From Promethearchaeota archaeon (GTDB lineage: Archaea > Asgardarchaeota > Lokiarchaeia > Sigynarchaeales > SOKP01): a stretch of 18,535 bases of DNA. Location of the stretch: assembly GCA_019058515.1 (NCBI GenBank), contig JAHPYY010000088.1, forward strand, positions 1 through 18,535, read 5' to 3'. The notes beneath the pieces are model-generated. The model made no database searches. It was given only the letters and a program-made list of their open reading frames with translations, and was not told where the DNA came from. Position numbers and translations under genes: made by a program. Below are positions 7,201-14,370 of this stretch, one piece after another (within the stretch, counting starts at the first letter, position 1; every line of letters starts with the position of its first letter).

Positions 7201-8149
7201 TAATAAAGATACTTTAAGCATAATCTACGAGGAAGACTTACCTAAAGTTTTAGAGCAGTTGGATTTAAGAAAAAACGGAAATTTTGAATCAATTATAAAC
7301 TATAAATGTAGAATTAGGACAAAAAAAGGCAATTTAAAATGGGTTGAGGCAATTTCTAAACCTATAGAATTCAAGGGGAGAATTGCATCAATTTTTTCTT
7401 TAATAGATATCTCAGCCAGTAAAAAAGCTGAAGAAGAATTAATTGAAGTAAACAAATTGAAATCTGAATTTGTTAGCAGAACCTCACATGAATTAAAAAC
7501 TCCTTTAGTATCTATTCAAGGATATATCGATCTTTTACTAGAAATACAATACAAAAAATTTGATTCTCAAACTATTTCCATTTTGCATGAAATTAAATAT
7601 GGTTGCAATAGATTACGCTCCTTAATTTCAGATCTTTTAGAAACCTCAAAATTTGAACAAGAAGAAATACAGTTAAACAAAGGATTAGAAGACTTATCTT
7701 TCCTAATTAGGTATTGTTTAAACGAACTTCGTGGAATATTGCGTCAAAGGAACCATATCGTTAATTTAGAAATCCATGACACGTTGATTACTAAATTTGA
7801 AAAAGAGAAAATTTACGATGTAATCATCAATTTATTAAGTAACGCTATTAACTACACTTCTCCTAATGGGATCATAACGATAAAATCCAAAATTTTAGAT
7901 GGTTTTTATGTAGTGTCTGTTGAAGATAATGGAATAGGTCTAACAGAAATCGAAAAATCTAAAATCTTCAAGAAATTTGGAAAAATCGAACGTTATGGTC
8001 AAGGATTTGATATTATTTCAGAAGGATCAGGCTTAGGCTTATATATATCAAAAAAGATTGTTGAACTACACGGTGGATCGATCTGGGCTGAATCGAAAGG
8101 AAGGAATAAAGGTTCAAAATTTAGTTTTTCATTACCAATCGATAAGTAA
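4223..8149 (+). CDS. Soluble multi-PAS sensor histidine kinase (eight PAS domains)
   Basis: A 1308-residue sensor kinase with no transmembrane segment, so cytoplasmic. PAS domains begin near residues 20, 196, 322, 445, 575, 697, 821 and 950, most ending in a PAC-like D-I-x-x-R-K-x-x-E motif (DITNRKKIE, DINERKKAE, DISARKLAE, DINERKEIE). Residues ~147-192 are a collapsed ninth PAS: the N-cap EERFKHLY is followed almost directly by a terminal DLSEHKISKGKLKASE. The HisKA box SHELKTPL puts the phosphorylated His at about 1089; the HATPase has NLLSNAINYT (N box), DNGIGL (~1235) and GSGLGL (~1267). There is no receiver domain and no response regulator nearby, so it is an orphan. Start is GTG because an in-frame TAG lies immediately before it; no Shine-Dalgarno. 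It is notably AT-rich. Ligands or cofactors of the PAS domains cannot be told from sequence. Confidence 0.95.
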   Translation: MLKLFEWGDKTSIYSEVFGRSIFRDSPVATLICDSNQKVLDVNQSCLELFGVSKKVDMEKFKLTEAQTISKSTIVKLKHRETICYEKEMDFDSIKSNNLVATSRTGKVYTEVSITPLFHEDTEIINNFLIHIQDITNRKKIEQRLKTSEERFKHLYKNIGQIHEENEENFYTDGIIFDLSEHKISKGKLKASENLLRNIFENASHGIALIKPDGKFLIFNERAASMLGYSMDEFVNMTLLSITHPDDLEKSQERLKMLLDGDISSYRIEKRYLTRNKEEFWVDLSVSALYGDTGSITTILGILVDINERKKAEIKFKKSEDIYRNLVSNIKDIIVEIDLKGTFLYASPQVYGILGYNPEEVMGINGFNLVHPDDKERVKFILRKAVKSKNYIYLEFRTLHKNGNYIDMSAYGKVACVDGVDRVFLVIRDISARKLAEKSARESQQLLEHTFNALNDAIFVLNNENPPNILRCNLTAERIFGYSIKEMVKRPISFLHINRKSLEKFQQILYPIIEQGKVLTDFKYQMKRKDGSVFPSKHCVIPLKNYSGTRIGWVSIVRDITKQVEAEQKIKESEEKYRRIFDNSPLGIGIATMNGKVIAINKKMEELTGYSVDELNNLGLENDYIDPHVRTELLGKIKEQGFVRNYEVKKKHKDGAIYIASINVDLIDIEEEPLLHTTIKDITYQKLAEERLKETEQKFRSFVESTPVATFLYQNYDCIYANPAALNLTEYSIDELRTLKFWDFVHPDYRQSIINIGKLIENNEPFSLINEVKIITKLGTEKWINGSMVLIEHEGKRAALISAFDVTKKKETEQSLKQSEERYKNFIQNFQGIAFRGYIDFSIGFLHGAVEEITGYQLSDFLSQKIKWNQIIHSEDIQRVNESVKAFHSSDRLTDSREYRIIRKDGKIRWVLEKLQKIHDPIKKKEGVQGLIVDINERKEIEHKLKDSEEKFRTIAEQSLLGLSIVQDDSIVFLNNAFANILEYPIEEIQKWSNKDTLSIIYEEDLPKVLEQLDLRKNGNFESIINYKCRIRTKKGNLKWVEAISKPIEFKGRIASIFSLIDISASKKAEEELIEVNKLKSEFVSRTSHELKTPLVSIQGYIDLLLEIQYKKFDSQTISILHEIKYGCNRLRSLISDLLETSKFEQEEIQLNKGLEDLSFLIRYCLNELRGILRQRNHIVNLEIHDTLITKFEKEKIYDVIINLLSNAINYTSPNGIITIKSKILDGFYVVSVEDNGIGLTEIEKSKIFKKFGKIERYGQGFDIISEGSGLGLYISKKIVELHGGSIWAESKGRNKGSKFSFSLPIDK

Positions 8150-8223
8150 TATTCTTCAGTGCTACTAGGAATATTAATTTATTAATTAGTTTGATTAATG
8201 GACTACATTTAAATAGATAATAC

Positions 8224-8242
8224 AAAAGCAATATCGCTTTTT
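8224..8242 (+). terminator. Possible terminator after the kinase gene
   Basis: AAAAGC (8224-8229) pairs with GCTTTT (8236-8241) around a 6-nt loop and runs straight into a T tract. It is 75 bp after the kinase stop and before the promoter of the next gene. The stem is short and AT-rich; archaeal termination mainly needs the T tract, so this is a modest call. Confidence 0.3.
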
Positions 8243-8327
8243 CAATAGAAAATTTAGGTTTAAGGAATTTCTCGAATACTTCAAATTAGAAATTTTAATA
8301 TTTCGACTATTCTATTTCAACGATGAA

Positions 8328-9320
8328 ATGCTCATGAATGAAGTTGAATTAAAAACCTATTTGGAAGAAAATGAGATCGATAGCCAATTGATTACAATCT
8401 TTCTTGACCATATGAGGAAATATGATAAATATCTTGCTAGGAAAAATATAAATCTCGCAACAAGTCCACCTGAACAAATCACGGAATATTCTGAATTTCT
8501 CGTCTTGTCGGATAAAGAATCTGTATTAGATTTCCTAAGGTCGATAATTCACTACGCGAGATTTACCAAGAAATATGAGCTAATTACTAAGGTAATAGAC
8601 ATTAGTGAATCCTATAATGCAATGGACACTTTATATTCGAGAGTAGCAGAATATTACGGAGAAACTTTAAGAGACGAAATTTTTAAGGATTTAACGGTTC
8701 CCCCACTTGGTGTTAATCCCGAAAAGAAACCAGAATTTACGAAAATCGTTTTAAAAAGACTGGAAGACAATTTAGGGAAAGAAGAGATCGTTGATCTGCT
8801 TTCTCCTTGTCTTCACGGACGACCTCCAGACGATATAGAAGGGGATAGAAGAATCCTTAAAGAGTTAGGTATAGACGGTTTTTTAAAGAAGAAGCATCAA
8901 GATTTAATTGCAAGACTTGAGAAACATAGAAACGAAGGAACTTTAGAATTTGCACAAAAGATTGACGATGAAGTTATCAAATATGTGAAAGAAAATCAAA
9001 CGATTGCTGAGGGTGTTAGGGAAGGAAACATGATATTTGTATCAAAACTCCCTTATCAAACGAGAGAATTTTTAGATGCTAAAGACGATAAAATGAAAAG
9101 ATACTTTCTGTGCTATTGCCCTTGGATTAGAGGAGCGTTAAAAAATGGCACCGAAAAAGAAATCACGGAAGATTTCTGCCATTGTAGCGCGGGATGGTAT
9201 AAACTCTATTGGGATCAACTTTTCGAGCAATCTGTTGTAGTCAACCCAGTACATACAGCATTGAAAGGCGCCCTCGAATGCAAATTCGTAATCACTATTC
9301 CTGAAACTATACTTCAATAA
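8328..9320 (+). CDS. Conserved cysteine-motif protein (DUF6144/V4R-like C-terminus)
   Basis: 330 residues. The C-terminal ~75 residues carry the family signature: YFLCYCPWIRGALKNG (C262, C264), FCHCSAGWYKLYWDQLF (C284, C286), then a variable strand and ALKGALECKFVITIP (C318). This Cys-rich layout ending in a G-x-x-x-C-(K/R)-F strand is shared by DUF6144-type proteins and related 4-vinyl-reductase-like small-molecule domains; a metal or sulphur ligand role for the cysteines is inferred. A further SPCLHGRPPDD motif (C161) lies mid-protein. Residues ~1-60 form a helical bundle reminiscent of SAM-like core-binding domains (LITIFLDHMRKYDKYLARK). A TATA-like TTTTAATA at about 8294-8301 suggests a leaderless transcript starting at ATG 8328 or ATG 8334. 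No catalytic function can be stated. Confidence 0.7.
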   Translation: MLMNEVELKTYLEENEIDSQLITIFLDHMRKYDKYLARKNINLATSPPEQITEYSEFLVLSDKESVLDFLRSIIHYARFTKKYELITKVIDISESYNAMDTLYSRVAEYYGETLRDEIFKDLTVPPLGVNPEKKPEFTKIVLKRLEDNLGKEEIVDLLSPCLHGRPPDDIEGDRRILKELGIDGFLKKKHQDLIARLEKHRNEGTLEFAQKIDDEVIKYVKENQTIAEGVREGNMIFVSKLPYQTREFLDAKDDKMKRYFLCYCPWIRGALKNGTEKEITEDFCHCSAGWYKLYWDQLFEQSVVVNPVHTALKGALECKFVITIPETILQ

Positions 9321-9752
9321 AGTAGTTTATAATGGCTTTATTGGTTTCTCTTGCCTTTTTTAATTCTCTTTCTCTTACATTTTTTCGAAAACTAATTTCG
9401 AAACTAAACTCATGAAAGCTGAAAAATCAGTAAGAGATAAGCATAGAATTCTTATAGTGTAACTCTATAATGAGTGAAATTCATATACGCCCACAGTAAG
9501 TTGTATTAATGGACTAGAATTAGATATGATCGTATGATATTTTATGTTATGAATTAAATAAAAGATTATGTTATCTTTGATCAAAATGTTCCAGAAAATC
9601 AGCTAAATAAGAAGGAAACCTTTTCCTTGGTTAATTTTCCTTCAAATTTGAATATTTTAATTAGACTTTCGTAAATTTTATCCATCAATTTAATAAGAAT
9701 AAAGTATTATTCGAAGATTAAAGGAAGAAATAATGTGGCTGGTTTAATAAAC
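9321..9752. other. Gene-free AT-rich gap with possible gene remnants
   Basis: No intact gene is visible. T-rich runs at about 9352-9388 could terminate the upstream gene. ATG 9411 opens a 16-codon frame ending KHRILIV then a stop, resembling the first strand of a receiver domain (usually RILIVDDE) but too short to prove. A plus-strand frame from about 9560 reads IKDYVIFDQNVPENQLNKKE and continues past one TAA. AAGGAAA (9612-9618) and TTTCCTT (9622-9628) form a hairpin without a following T tract. Any of these could be chance in such AT-rich sequence. Confidence 0.25.
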
Positions 9753-9862
9753 TTTAAATTATTTTCGGTATAATTCACTTATGATGCAAGAAGGAATTCA
9801 AAAAAAATTTAAATTATATTCGGTATAATTCACTTATGATGCAAGAAGGAATTCAAAAAAAA
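9753..9862 (+). repeat. 55-bp tandem duplication of promoter and start codon
   Basis: Two adjacent copies (9753-9807 and 9808-9862) differ at one base (T in the first, A in the second, within AAATTAT-T/A-TTCGG). Each holds a TATA-like TTTAAATTAT, a TATAATTC, then CTTATGATGCAAGAAGG and an A run. The spacing from TATA to ATG (about 28 bp) fits a leaderless transcript. Because 55 is not a multiple of three, the first ATG (9781) is out of frame and makes a 15-residue peptide ending at TAA 9826-9828; only the second copy's ATG (9836) opens the real gene. Near-identity implies a recent duplication. Confidence 0.9.
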
Positions 9863-10078
9863 AGCGTACTTGATGCCGCCTTAGATAAAGAGGAATTTAA
9901 CACTATAGATATTTTGCATTTCGTAAATGAAATGAAAAAAGCTATTTTTTACATAATAAAAAAGATTACTCACGAAAACGATAGAATCTGGGTAAAAACT
10001 TTTATCCTTCCAGCTATAATACAGATTCATCGTACTGTAGAAGCTTATGAAAGATCAAAGGGTGCAAAAATCAAATAG
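9836..10078 (+). CDS. Small uncharacterised protein, 80 residues
   Basis: I do not recognise it. It is predicted all-helical with two amphipathic helices, NTIDILHFVNEMKKAIFYII and IWVKTFILPAIIQIHRTVEA, separated by a charged KKITHENDR turn, and a basic C-terminus (RSKGAKIK). No signal peptide, no cysteine. ATG 9836 is immediately followed by a second ATG at 9839; either could be used. The promoter and the first codons are part of the 55-bp duplication, so transcripts from the upstream copy would carry a 15-codon decoy frame before this start. The fact that the duplicated piece is a precise promoter-plus-start with a downstream open frame supports it as an expressed gene. Confidence 0.6.
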   Translation: MMQEGIQKKSVLDAALDKEEFNTIDILHFVNEMKKAIFYIIKKITHENDRIWVKTFILPAIIQIHRTVEAYERSKGAKIK

Positions 10079-10144
10079 TAATTAAAATCCCTGAAAATAT
10101 ATCTAAGTAATAAAATTCTTTAGCTCAACATTTTTTATCGTAAG

Positions 10145-10187
10145 TTTTTAAATATTCTTTTTTGTAAAGGAGATTTTAATGAAATAA
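10145..10187 (+). promoter_or_regulatory. Orphan promoter, ribosome site and three-codon frame
   Basis: TTTTTAAATA (10145-10154) is followed by AAAGGAG (10166-10172), six spacer bases, then ATG at 10179 and AAA TAA. This is a complete-looking start region with no gene behind it: the next sequence is the 3' end of the oxidoreductase gene on the other strand. It may be the remnant of a lost gene or drive an antisense RNA. Confidence 0.3.
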
Positions 10188-10196
10188 ATGGATTAA

Positions 10197-11195
10197 TTAA
10201 TGTACTACATTTATTACTACATTTCCCATTTTTTGGCCTGATTCCACGTAACGATGAGCCTCAACGATGTTTTCCAATGGAAACTGCTTGTCTATAACCG
10301 GTTTAATGTGCCCAGCTTCAATAAGTTCTTTAAGGTAATTTAATTCTTCAGTCTTATACGTTGCTGTTCCGCTTATAACTTTCTTGGTACTTCTCCTTGA
10401 TGTCCATAACCCTTTAATAGCTCTGGATAATGTAGGATTACCAAGAAGATAATATCCGTTTTTCTTTAACGAGTTAAGGCTTTCAGAGTAAGGACTTTTA
10501 CCCGCCACATCAAAAATTACGTCGTAAGTTTCTCCCCTCTTGGTAAAGTCTTCTTTGGTGTAATCTATGACATGGTCTGCGCCGACGGAGCGTAACAACT
10601 CCAGTTTCATTGTGCTATCCACGGCAGTCACCTCCCCTCCGTATGATTTCACAAGCTGTATTCCAATTGTACCGATGCTTCCTCCAGCGCCGTTAATCAA
10701 AACTTTTTGCCCACTTTGAATGTTTGCTTTTTTAAGAAAATTTACGGCATTAAGTCCTCCAGTAGGAACAACAGCTGCTTCCTCGTGAGTGATATTCTTC
10801 GGTTTTAGTGCTACTACTCCACTTCCGCCGTCTTCAGGCAAACAGGTGTACTCCGCGTATGCACCAGCACCAGAAAACATATCGGTTGCAGCAAAAACTT
10901 GATCCCCCTTTTTAAAATGTTTTACATCTTTGCCTATTGCTTCGACCTCTCCCGAAAATTCCTGCCCCAATATAGATATTTTCTTGGGCTTTCTAAGACC
11001 AAAAAATAGGCGTAATGGAACTCGTAATAAGAAAGGTATTGCGAGGCTTCGCATTTCACAATCTCCTGCTGTTACTGTTGCTGCATGGATTTTTACTAGT
11101 AATTCATTGTCCTTAGGGACAGGTTTCTCAATCTCTCGGAGTTGAAGAACTTCAGGAGGTCCATATTCCGTCCATACAATTGCTTTCATATTCAT
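10197..11195 (-). CDS. Quinone-oxidoreductase-type NAD(P)-dependent dehydrogenase (MDR superfamily)
   Basis: 332 residues, the normal length of zinc-free medium-chain dehydrogenases. The N-terminal GroES-like domain shows [40 protein letters not shown] and [20 protein letters not shown]. The Rossmann part has [20 protein letters not shown] (nucleotide loop GAGGSIG, residues 159-165) and [27 protein letters not shown]. The four cysteines of the structural zinc site and the catalytic zinc ligands of alcohol dehydrogenases are missing, so it belongs with quinone oxidoreductases and enoyl reductases. C-terminal [20 protein letters not shown] and KMGNVVINV are typical. Substrate unknown. Last of three same-strand genes, 85 bp after the arginase-family gene, so a separate promoter is possible. 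Start ATG 11195; a second ATG two codons later is an alternative. Confidence 0.9.
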   Translation of the reverse strand: MNMKAIVWTEYGPPEVLQLREIEKPVPKDNELLVKIHAATVTAGDCEMRSLAIPFLLRVPLRLFFGLRKPKKISILGQEFSGEVEAIGKDVKHFKKGDQVFAATDMFSGAGAYAEYTCLPEDGGSGVVALKPKNITHEEAAVVPTGGLNAVNFLKKANIQSGQKVLINGAGGSIGTIGIQLVKSYGGEVTAVDSTMKLELLRSVGADHVIDYTKEDFTKRGETYDVIFDVAGKSPYSESLNSLKKNGYYLLGNPTLSRAIKGLWTSRRSTKKVISGTATYKTEELNYLKELIEAGHIKPVIDKQFPLENIVEAHRYVESGQKMGNVVINVVH

Positions 11196-11280
11196 TCTAT
11201 AAACCGTTTTGCTTAATTTAACACTAAATAGAGAGCATCCTATAAAATTCTTACCTAAATTTTCTATAAGGGGTATGAAA

Positions 11281-12150
11281 CTAATTGATCCTTTTCTCTA
11301 TAGCTTCCAATATAACTTTAGATAATAATAGCGCTAGTTGTTTGGAGGGTAGACCCGTTTCATCAAGAACGGGATGATAACAACCAATCGAACAACCTAT
11401 TACTTCTGTGGCGTTACACACAGCTATAACTATAGAAAGAACCTCGTCATAGGATAAACCATTGGGAATAGGATAATTCACAGGCATCTGTTTAGGTTCT
11501 AGAACATCTACGTCAATATGAAGCCATACCAGCTTTTGATTGAGAAATAAGTTTTCAAGTTCACTATAAATTAGTTTACTTATATCTACATCTTCTAATT
11601 TTTCTGCGGTTATATACTTAATATTTGATTTACTTACATGGTCTAACTCTCGAACACCTAAGAGGAGTAAGGACTTTTCGTCCAAAATTGGTATTTTACC
11701 GAACATATTTGTCACCTCAATCGATCCCGAACCCGTAATAATTGCCGTTTCCATATCTGCAGGGTCTCCAGTAGGGGAATCAATAGGAAGGCGGTAATCA
11801 GTATGACCGTCTAACATAACCAAGCCTACATCTATTTTCTTTAAACAAAACGATCCCATTATACCTAATAAGTTGCTGCAATCCCCTCCAATTACACAAT
11901 GGAATTCGTTATCGTAGTTTGCAACTTCTAAGCATTTTGCAAGTTTCCACGAGAAGATTTTCCAACTTTCAACCCCTAAAATATTTGTATTTCGATCTCG
12001 AACCTCATTGTTAAACTCTAGCTTAAGATCAATAGTTTTAATGGTTTTTATTTTGCTATATTTAAGCAGATTTGCCAGCCCAGACTCATTTAACGATTGT
12101 ATAGGGTTTTCATCGTCGTGTATAACGTTATGAATTATTAATTTCTTCAT
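11281..12150 (-). CDS. Arginase/agmatinase-family protein with GGDC variant
   Basis: 289 residues with the ureohydrolase fold. Metal motifs are visible: [11 protein letters not shown] (88-92), MLDGHTDYR (D114, H116, D118) and [10 protein letters not shown] (D213, D215). In arginases the first motif is GGDH and the His binds Mn(A); here it is Cys91, while the remaining five ligands are kept. GGDC variants occur in some arginase-family proteins, so this may mark a subfamily with a different substrate or metal rather than a dead enzyme. Residues near the active site ([12 protein letters not shown]) differ from the arginase SPSGNVHG loop, so guanidine substrate identity is open: arginine, agmatine, formiminoglutamate or something else. 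It follows the acetyltransferase gene by about 35 bp, suggesting cotranscription. Confidence 0.85.
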   Translation of the reverse strand: MKKLIIHNVIHDDENPIQSLNESGLANLLKYSKIKTIKTIDLKLEFNNEVRDRNTNILGVESWKIFSWKLAKCLEVANYDNEFHCVIGGDCSNLLGIMGSFCLKKIDVGLVMLDGHTDYRLPIDSPTGDPADMETAIITGSGSIEVTNMFGKIPILDEKSLLLLGVRELDHVSKSNIKYITAEKLEDVDISKLIYSELENLFLNQKLVWLHIDVDVLEPKQMPVNYPIPNGLSYDEVLSIVIAVCNATEVIGCSIGCYHPVLDETGLPSKQLALLLSKVILEAIEKRIN

Positions 12151-12185
12151 TATACTTCCACATTCACGCTTCTAAATGCTTGCAA

Positions 12186-13433
12186 TTACAAAGTTGGTGC
12201 GATATCATTTTTAATTTTTGGAAACAGAACTCCTACAATATGCTTATATAGTGGATCAACCGACACATCGGGGTAAATTTCTTCGAGTTCGTTTATATCG
12301 CGGAAACCAAAAAATAATTGGTTTATTACCAATGGTGGGAGAGCAACATGAACCCCTTCAAGTTCGTTTCTATTCAGCTCTTTTACGGTTTGTACCTTTC
12401 CTTTTTGAACAACAATTTCACAACCCCCTTTATAACAGCTCAACACTAGCTTACCGCTATATTCGTTAAGTTCCGATGAGCTTAAGCGTCGTTCCAACAC
12501 TGGAGCTAAATGTTCGAGAAATATCTTAGTGGAAGGGATTCGCACATAGCACGCGTACGGTGTTGGGAATTTGGACCGTGTAATACTTTCCACGTAATTC
12601 AAAACAGATTCTTGGATCGGACGATCCATGTGCAAGGGTAAATCACATTCCTTAGCTATTTCAGCAATATAAGTCAATATTATTGGCAGAGTAAGTGCGT
12701 CTTGTAAATACAATTCTCTGACAATTAGAGATCCAAAAAATCTTTCTAAATAAAACGAGCCAGCGATTTGAGATTTCAGAAAAACGCCATACGGCCCACA
12801 CATTCCCACCTCTTGTAAGGTTGAGTGCGAGAAATAAAGAGCTAGACTCATGTCGAGATCTCGGTACAAATCTAGCAGTTTGTTGCGCTTCGCTCTTAAT
12901 TCTAAATAACGATCAAAAGACGACTTGTCAATGCGTTTTATCTCAATTAAATCGTATTCATTATCTTCGATCTTAGGAATACTTTCGAAAGGAATTCCAA
13001 TGTAACAAAACGAGTTTAGCGCGAACTCATAGCCAAATTGACGATAAAAGTACGGAATACCCTCTATGATTAATACGGGGAGATCGTATTCCAAAGCTCG
13101 CTTTTCGAAAGCTTCGTTAAGTTTTCTGATATAACCTTTATGCCGATGTTCGGGATCCGTTCCCACGATTTCCATTTGACCGAACGGTACTCTCGTTCCG
13201 TTCAATACTAAATGTCCTCGAAGTAGGCAGAGATAGGCAAGAATTTTATTGCTTCTTGTATTATAGATTATGAAATTATCGGAAAGAGGAAAGTTTGGAT
13301 AGTATTTTAATAACCGTTTTACCACTGGAGCTACCTCTTCTCCGTTCACTTTCTTTACAAACTCTAATAAATCTTCAATATCTGAGTCTTTTAAAATTCG
13401 AAGAACTACATCTTTCTCGATAATAGTTTCCAT
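12186..13433 (-). CDS. Eis-like GNAT N-acetyltransferase
   Basis: About 415 residues, the length of Eis-type enzymes with two GNAT folds plus a sterol-carrier-like C-terminal domain. The first GNAT domain contains GTRVPFGQMEIVGTDPEHRH and the acetyl-CoA pyrophosphate loop RHKGYIRKL (R-x-x-G), then VLIIEGIPYFYRQFGYEF, the usual Eis-type strand-loop before the second half. The C-terminal ~100 residues (LVLSCYKGGCEIVVQKGKVQ, LPPLVINQLFFGFRDINELE) resemble the SCP2-like domain. I place the start at ATG 13433 rather than ATG 13439, because GAGAGG at 13441-13446 is 7 bp from the former but only 1 bp from the latter. First of three minus-strand genes; it is divergent from the transglutaminase-like gene. 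Acceptor amine is unknown. Confidence 0.85.
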   Translation of the reverse strand: METIIEKDVVLRILKDSDIEDLLEFVKKVNGEEVAPVVKRLLKYYPNFPLSDNFIIYNTRSNKILAYLCLLRGHLVLNGTRVPFGQMEIVGTDPEHRHKGYIRKLNEAFEKRALEYDLPVLIIEGIPYFYRQFGYEFALNSFCYIGIPFESIPKIEDNEYDLIEIKRIDKSSFDRYLELRAKRNKLLDLYRDLDMSLALYFSHSTLQEVGMCGPYGVFLKSQIAGSFYLERFFGSLIVRELYLQDALTLPIILTYIAEIAKECDLPLHMDRPIQESVLNYVESITRSKFPTPYACYVRIPSTKIFLEHLAPVLERRLSSSELNEYSGKLVLSCYKGGCEIVVQKGKVQTVKELNRNELEGVHVALPPLVINQLFFGFRDINELEEIYPDVSVDPLYKHIVGVLFPKIKNDIAPTL

Positions 13434-13590
13434 AAGCATTCCTCTCTTTCGATCAAATTTTGTATTCTATCATGAAAATGCCTTAGCTTTCATGTCCAAA
13501 TAAGAAAGTATTTAGTTAAAATATTATTTTGAAATTTAGATTTACAGTAAACAATAAGTTTTAAACCTATTTAGAAAAAGGGGATAAATT

Positions 13591-14229
13591 TTGACTATTG
13601 GTAGAGAATATTTAGACTCAACTTTTTACATTGATTCTCAATCTCAAGTTGTTAGTAGTTTGGCTAAAGAGATTACCGCAAATCACAAGGATCCTATAGA
13701 GCGGGCAATTTCAATCTACTACTGGACGAGAGATAAAATTGTTTACGATCCTTACAGCAGTTTTTCCTCAAACGAGGAAATTTTCACCGAATCCTATAAA
13801 GAACGCTACAAAGCGTCAACAATCATCGAAATTAAAAGGGGTTGGTGCGTGCAGAAAGCGTGCGTCCTAGCTGCGTTAGCTCGCGCGTTAAAGATTCCTT
13901 CGAGACTCCGTTTCGCGGATATAAGAAATTATTGCGTTCCTCAGAAACTTAAAGATCAAATGGGCACTAATTTCTTTATTTTTCACGGGTACACCGAACT
14001 ATTTCTCGACAAAAAGTGGGTAAAAGCCACTCCAGCGTTTAACGTAGAGCTTTGCGAAAAATTTAACTTGCCTCCAGTGGAATTCGATGGCGTTAGGGAC
14101 GCAGTACTAGCTGAAAAGACATCAGATGGCCGAAAGTACATCGAATATGTCAACGATAGAGGAACTTATTCCGATTTTCCGTTCGAAACTATCTTAGAGA
14201 CTTTATCTAGCTATTATTCGTTTGTTTAA
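13591..14229 (+). CDS. Transglutaminase-like protein with altered catalytic triad
   Basis: 212 residues matching the transglutaminase/protease core: helix DPIERAISIYYWTRDKIVYD, nucleophile motif RGWCVQKACVLAALARALKI (Cys86), SRLRFADIRNY, and HGYTELFLDKKWVKATPAFN with His132. The usual third residue, Asp in a V-D-P-T strand, is replaced by K-A-T-P-A-F, so a strict Cys-His-Asp triad is not evident; D140 just before is not in the standard place. It could be a protease, a peptide amidase or a non-catalytic binder. No signal peptide, so cytoplasmic. Start is TTG 13591, supported by AAAGGGGAT a few bases upstream and no closer ATG. Codons are richer in G+C than those of the kinase. Confidence 0.8.
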   Translation: MTIGREYLDSTFYIDSQSQVVSSLAKEITANHKDPIERAISIYYWTRDKIVYDPYSSFSSNEEIFTESYKERYKASTIIEIKRGWCVQKACVLAALARALKIPSRLRFADIRNYCVPQKLKDQMGTNFFIFHGYTELFLDKKWVKATPAFNVELCEKFNLPPVEFDGVRDAVLAEKTSDGRKYIEYVNDRGTYSDFPFETILETLSSYYSFV

Positions 14230-14370
14230 TTTTAAAATTCTTTTTATTCAGATCGGATTTCAACAAAGCTGTTAAGTCGTTATCGATATTTAAACGATCC
14301 TAGCAATTAAATATCTCACTACACTTATACTATAATTAAATTAAATTAGATATTGAAAAAAAGAAGTAAA

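Noticed and set aside
9612..9628. AAGGAAA/TTTCCTT hairpin as a terminator
   Set aside because: No T tract follows and it is nearly 300 bp from the nearest upstream stop.
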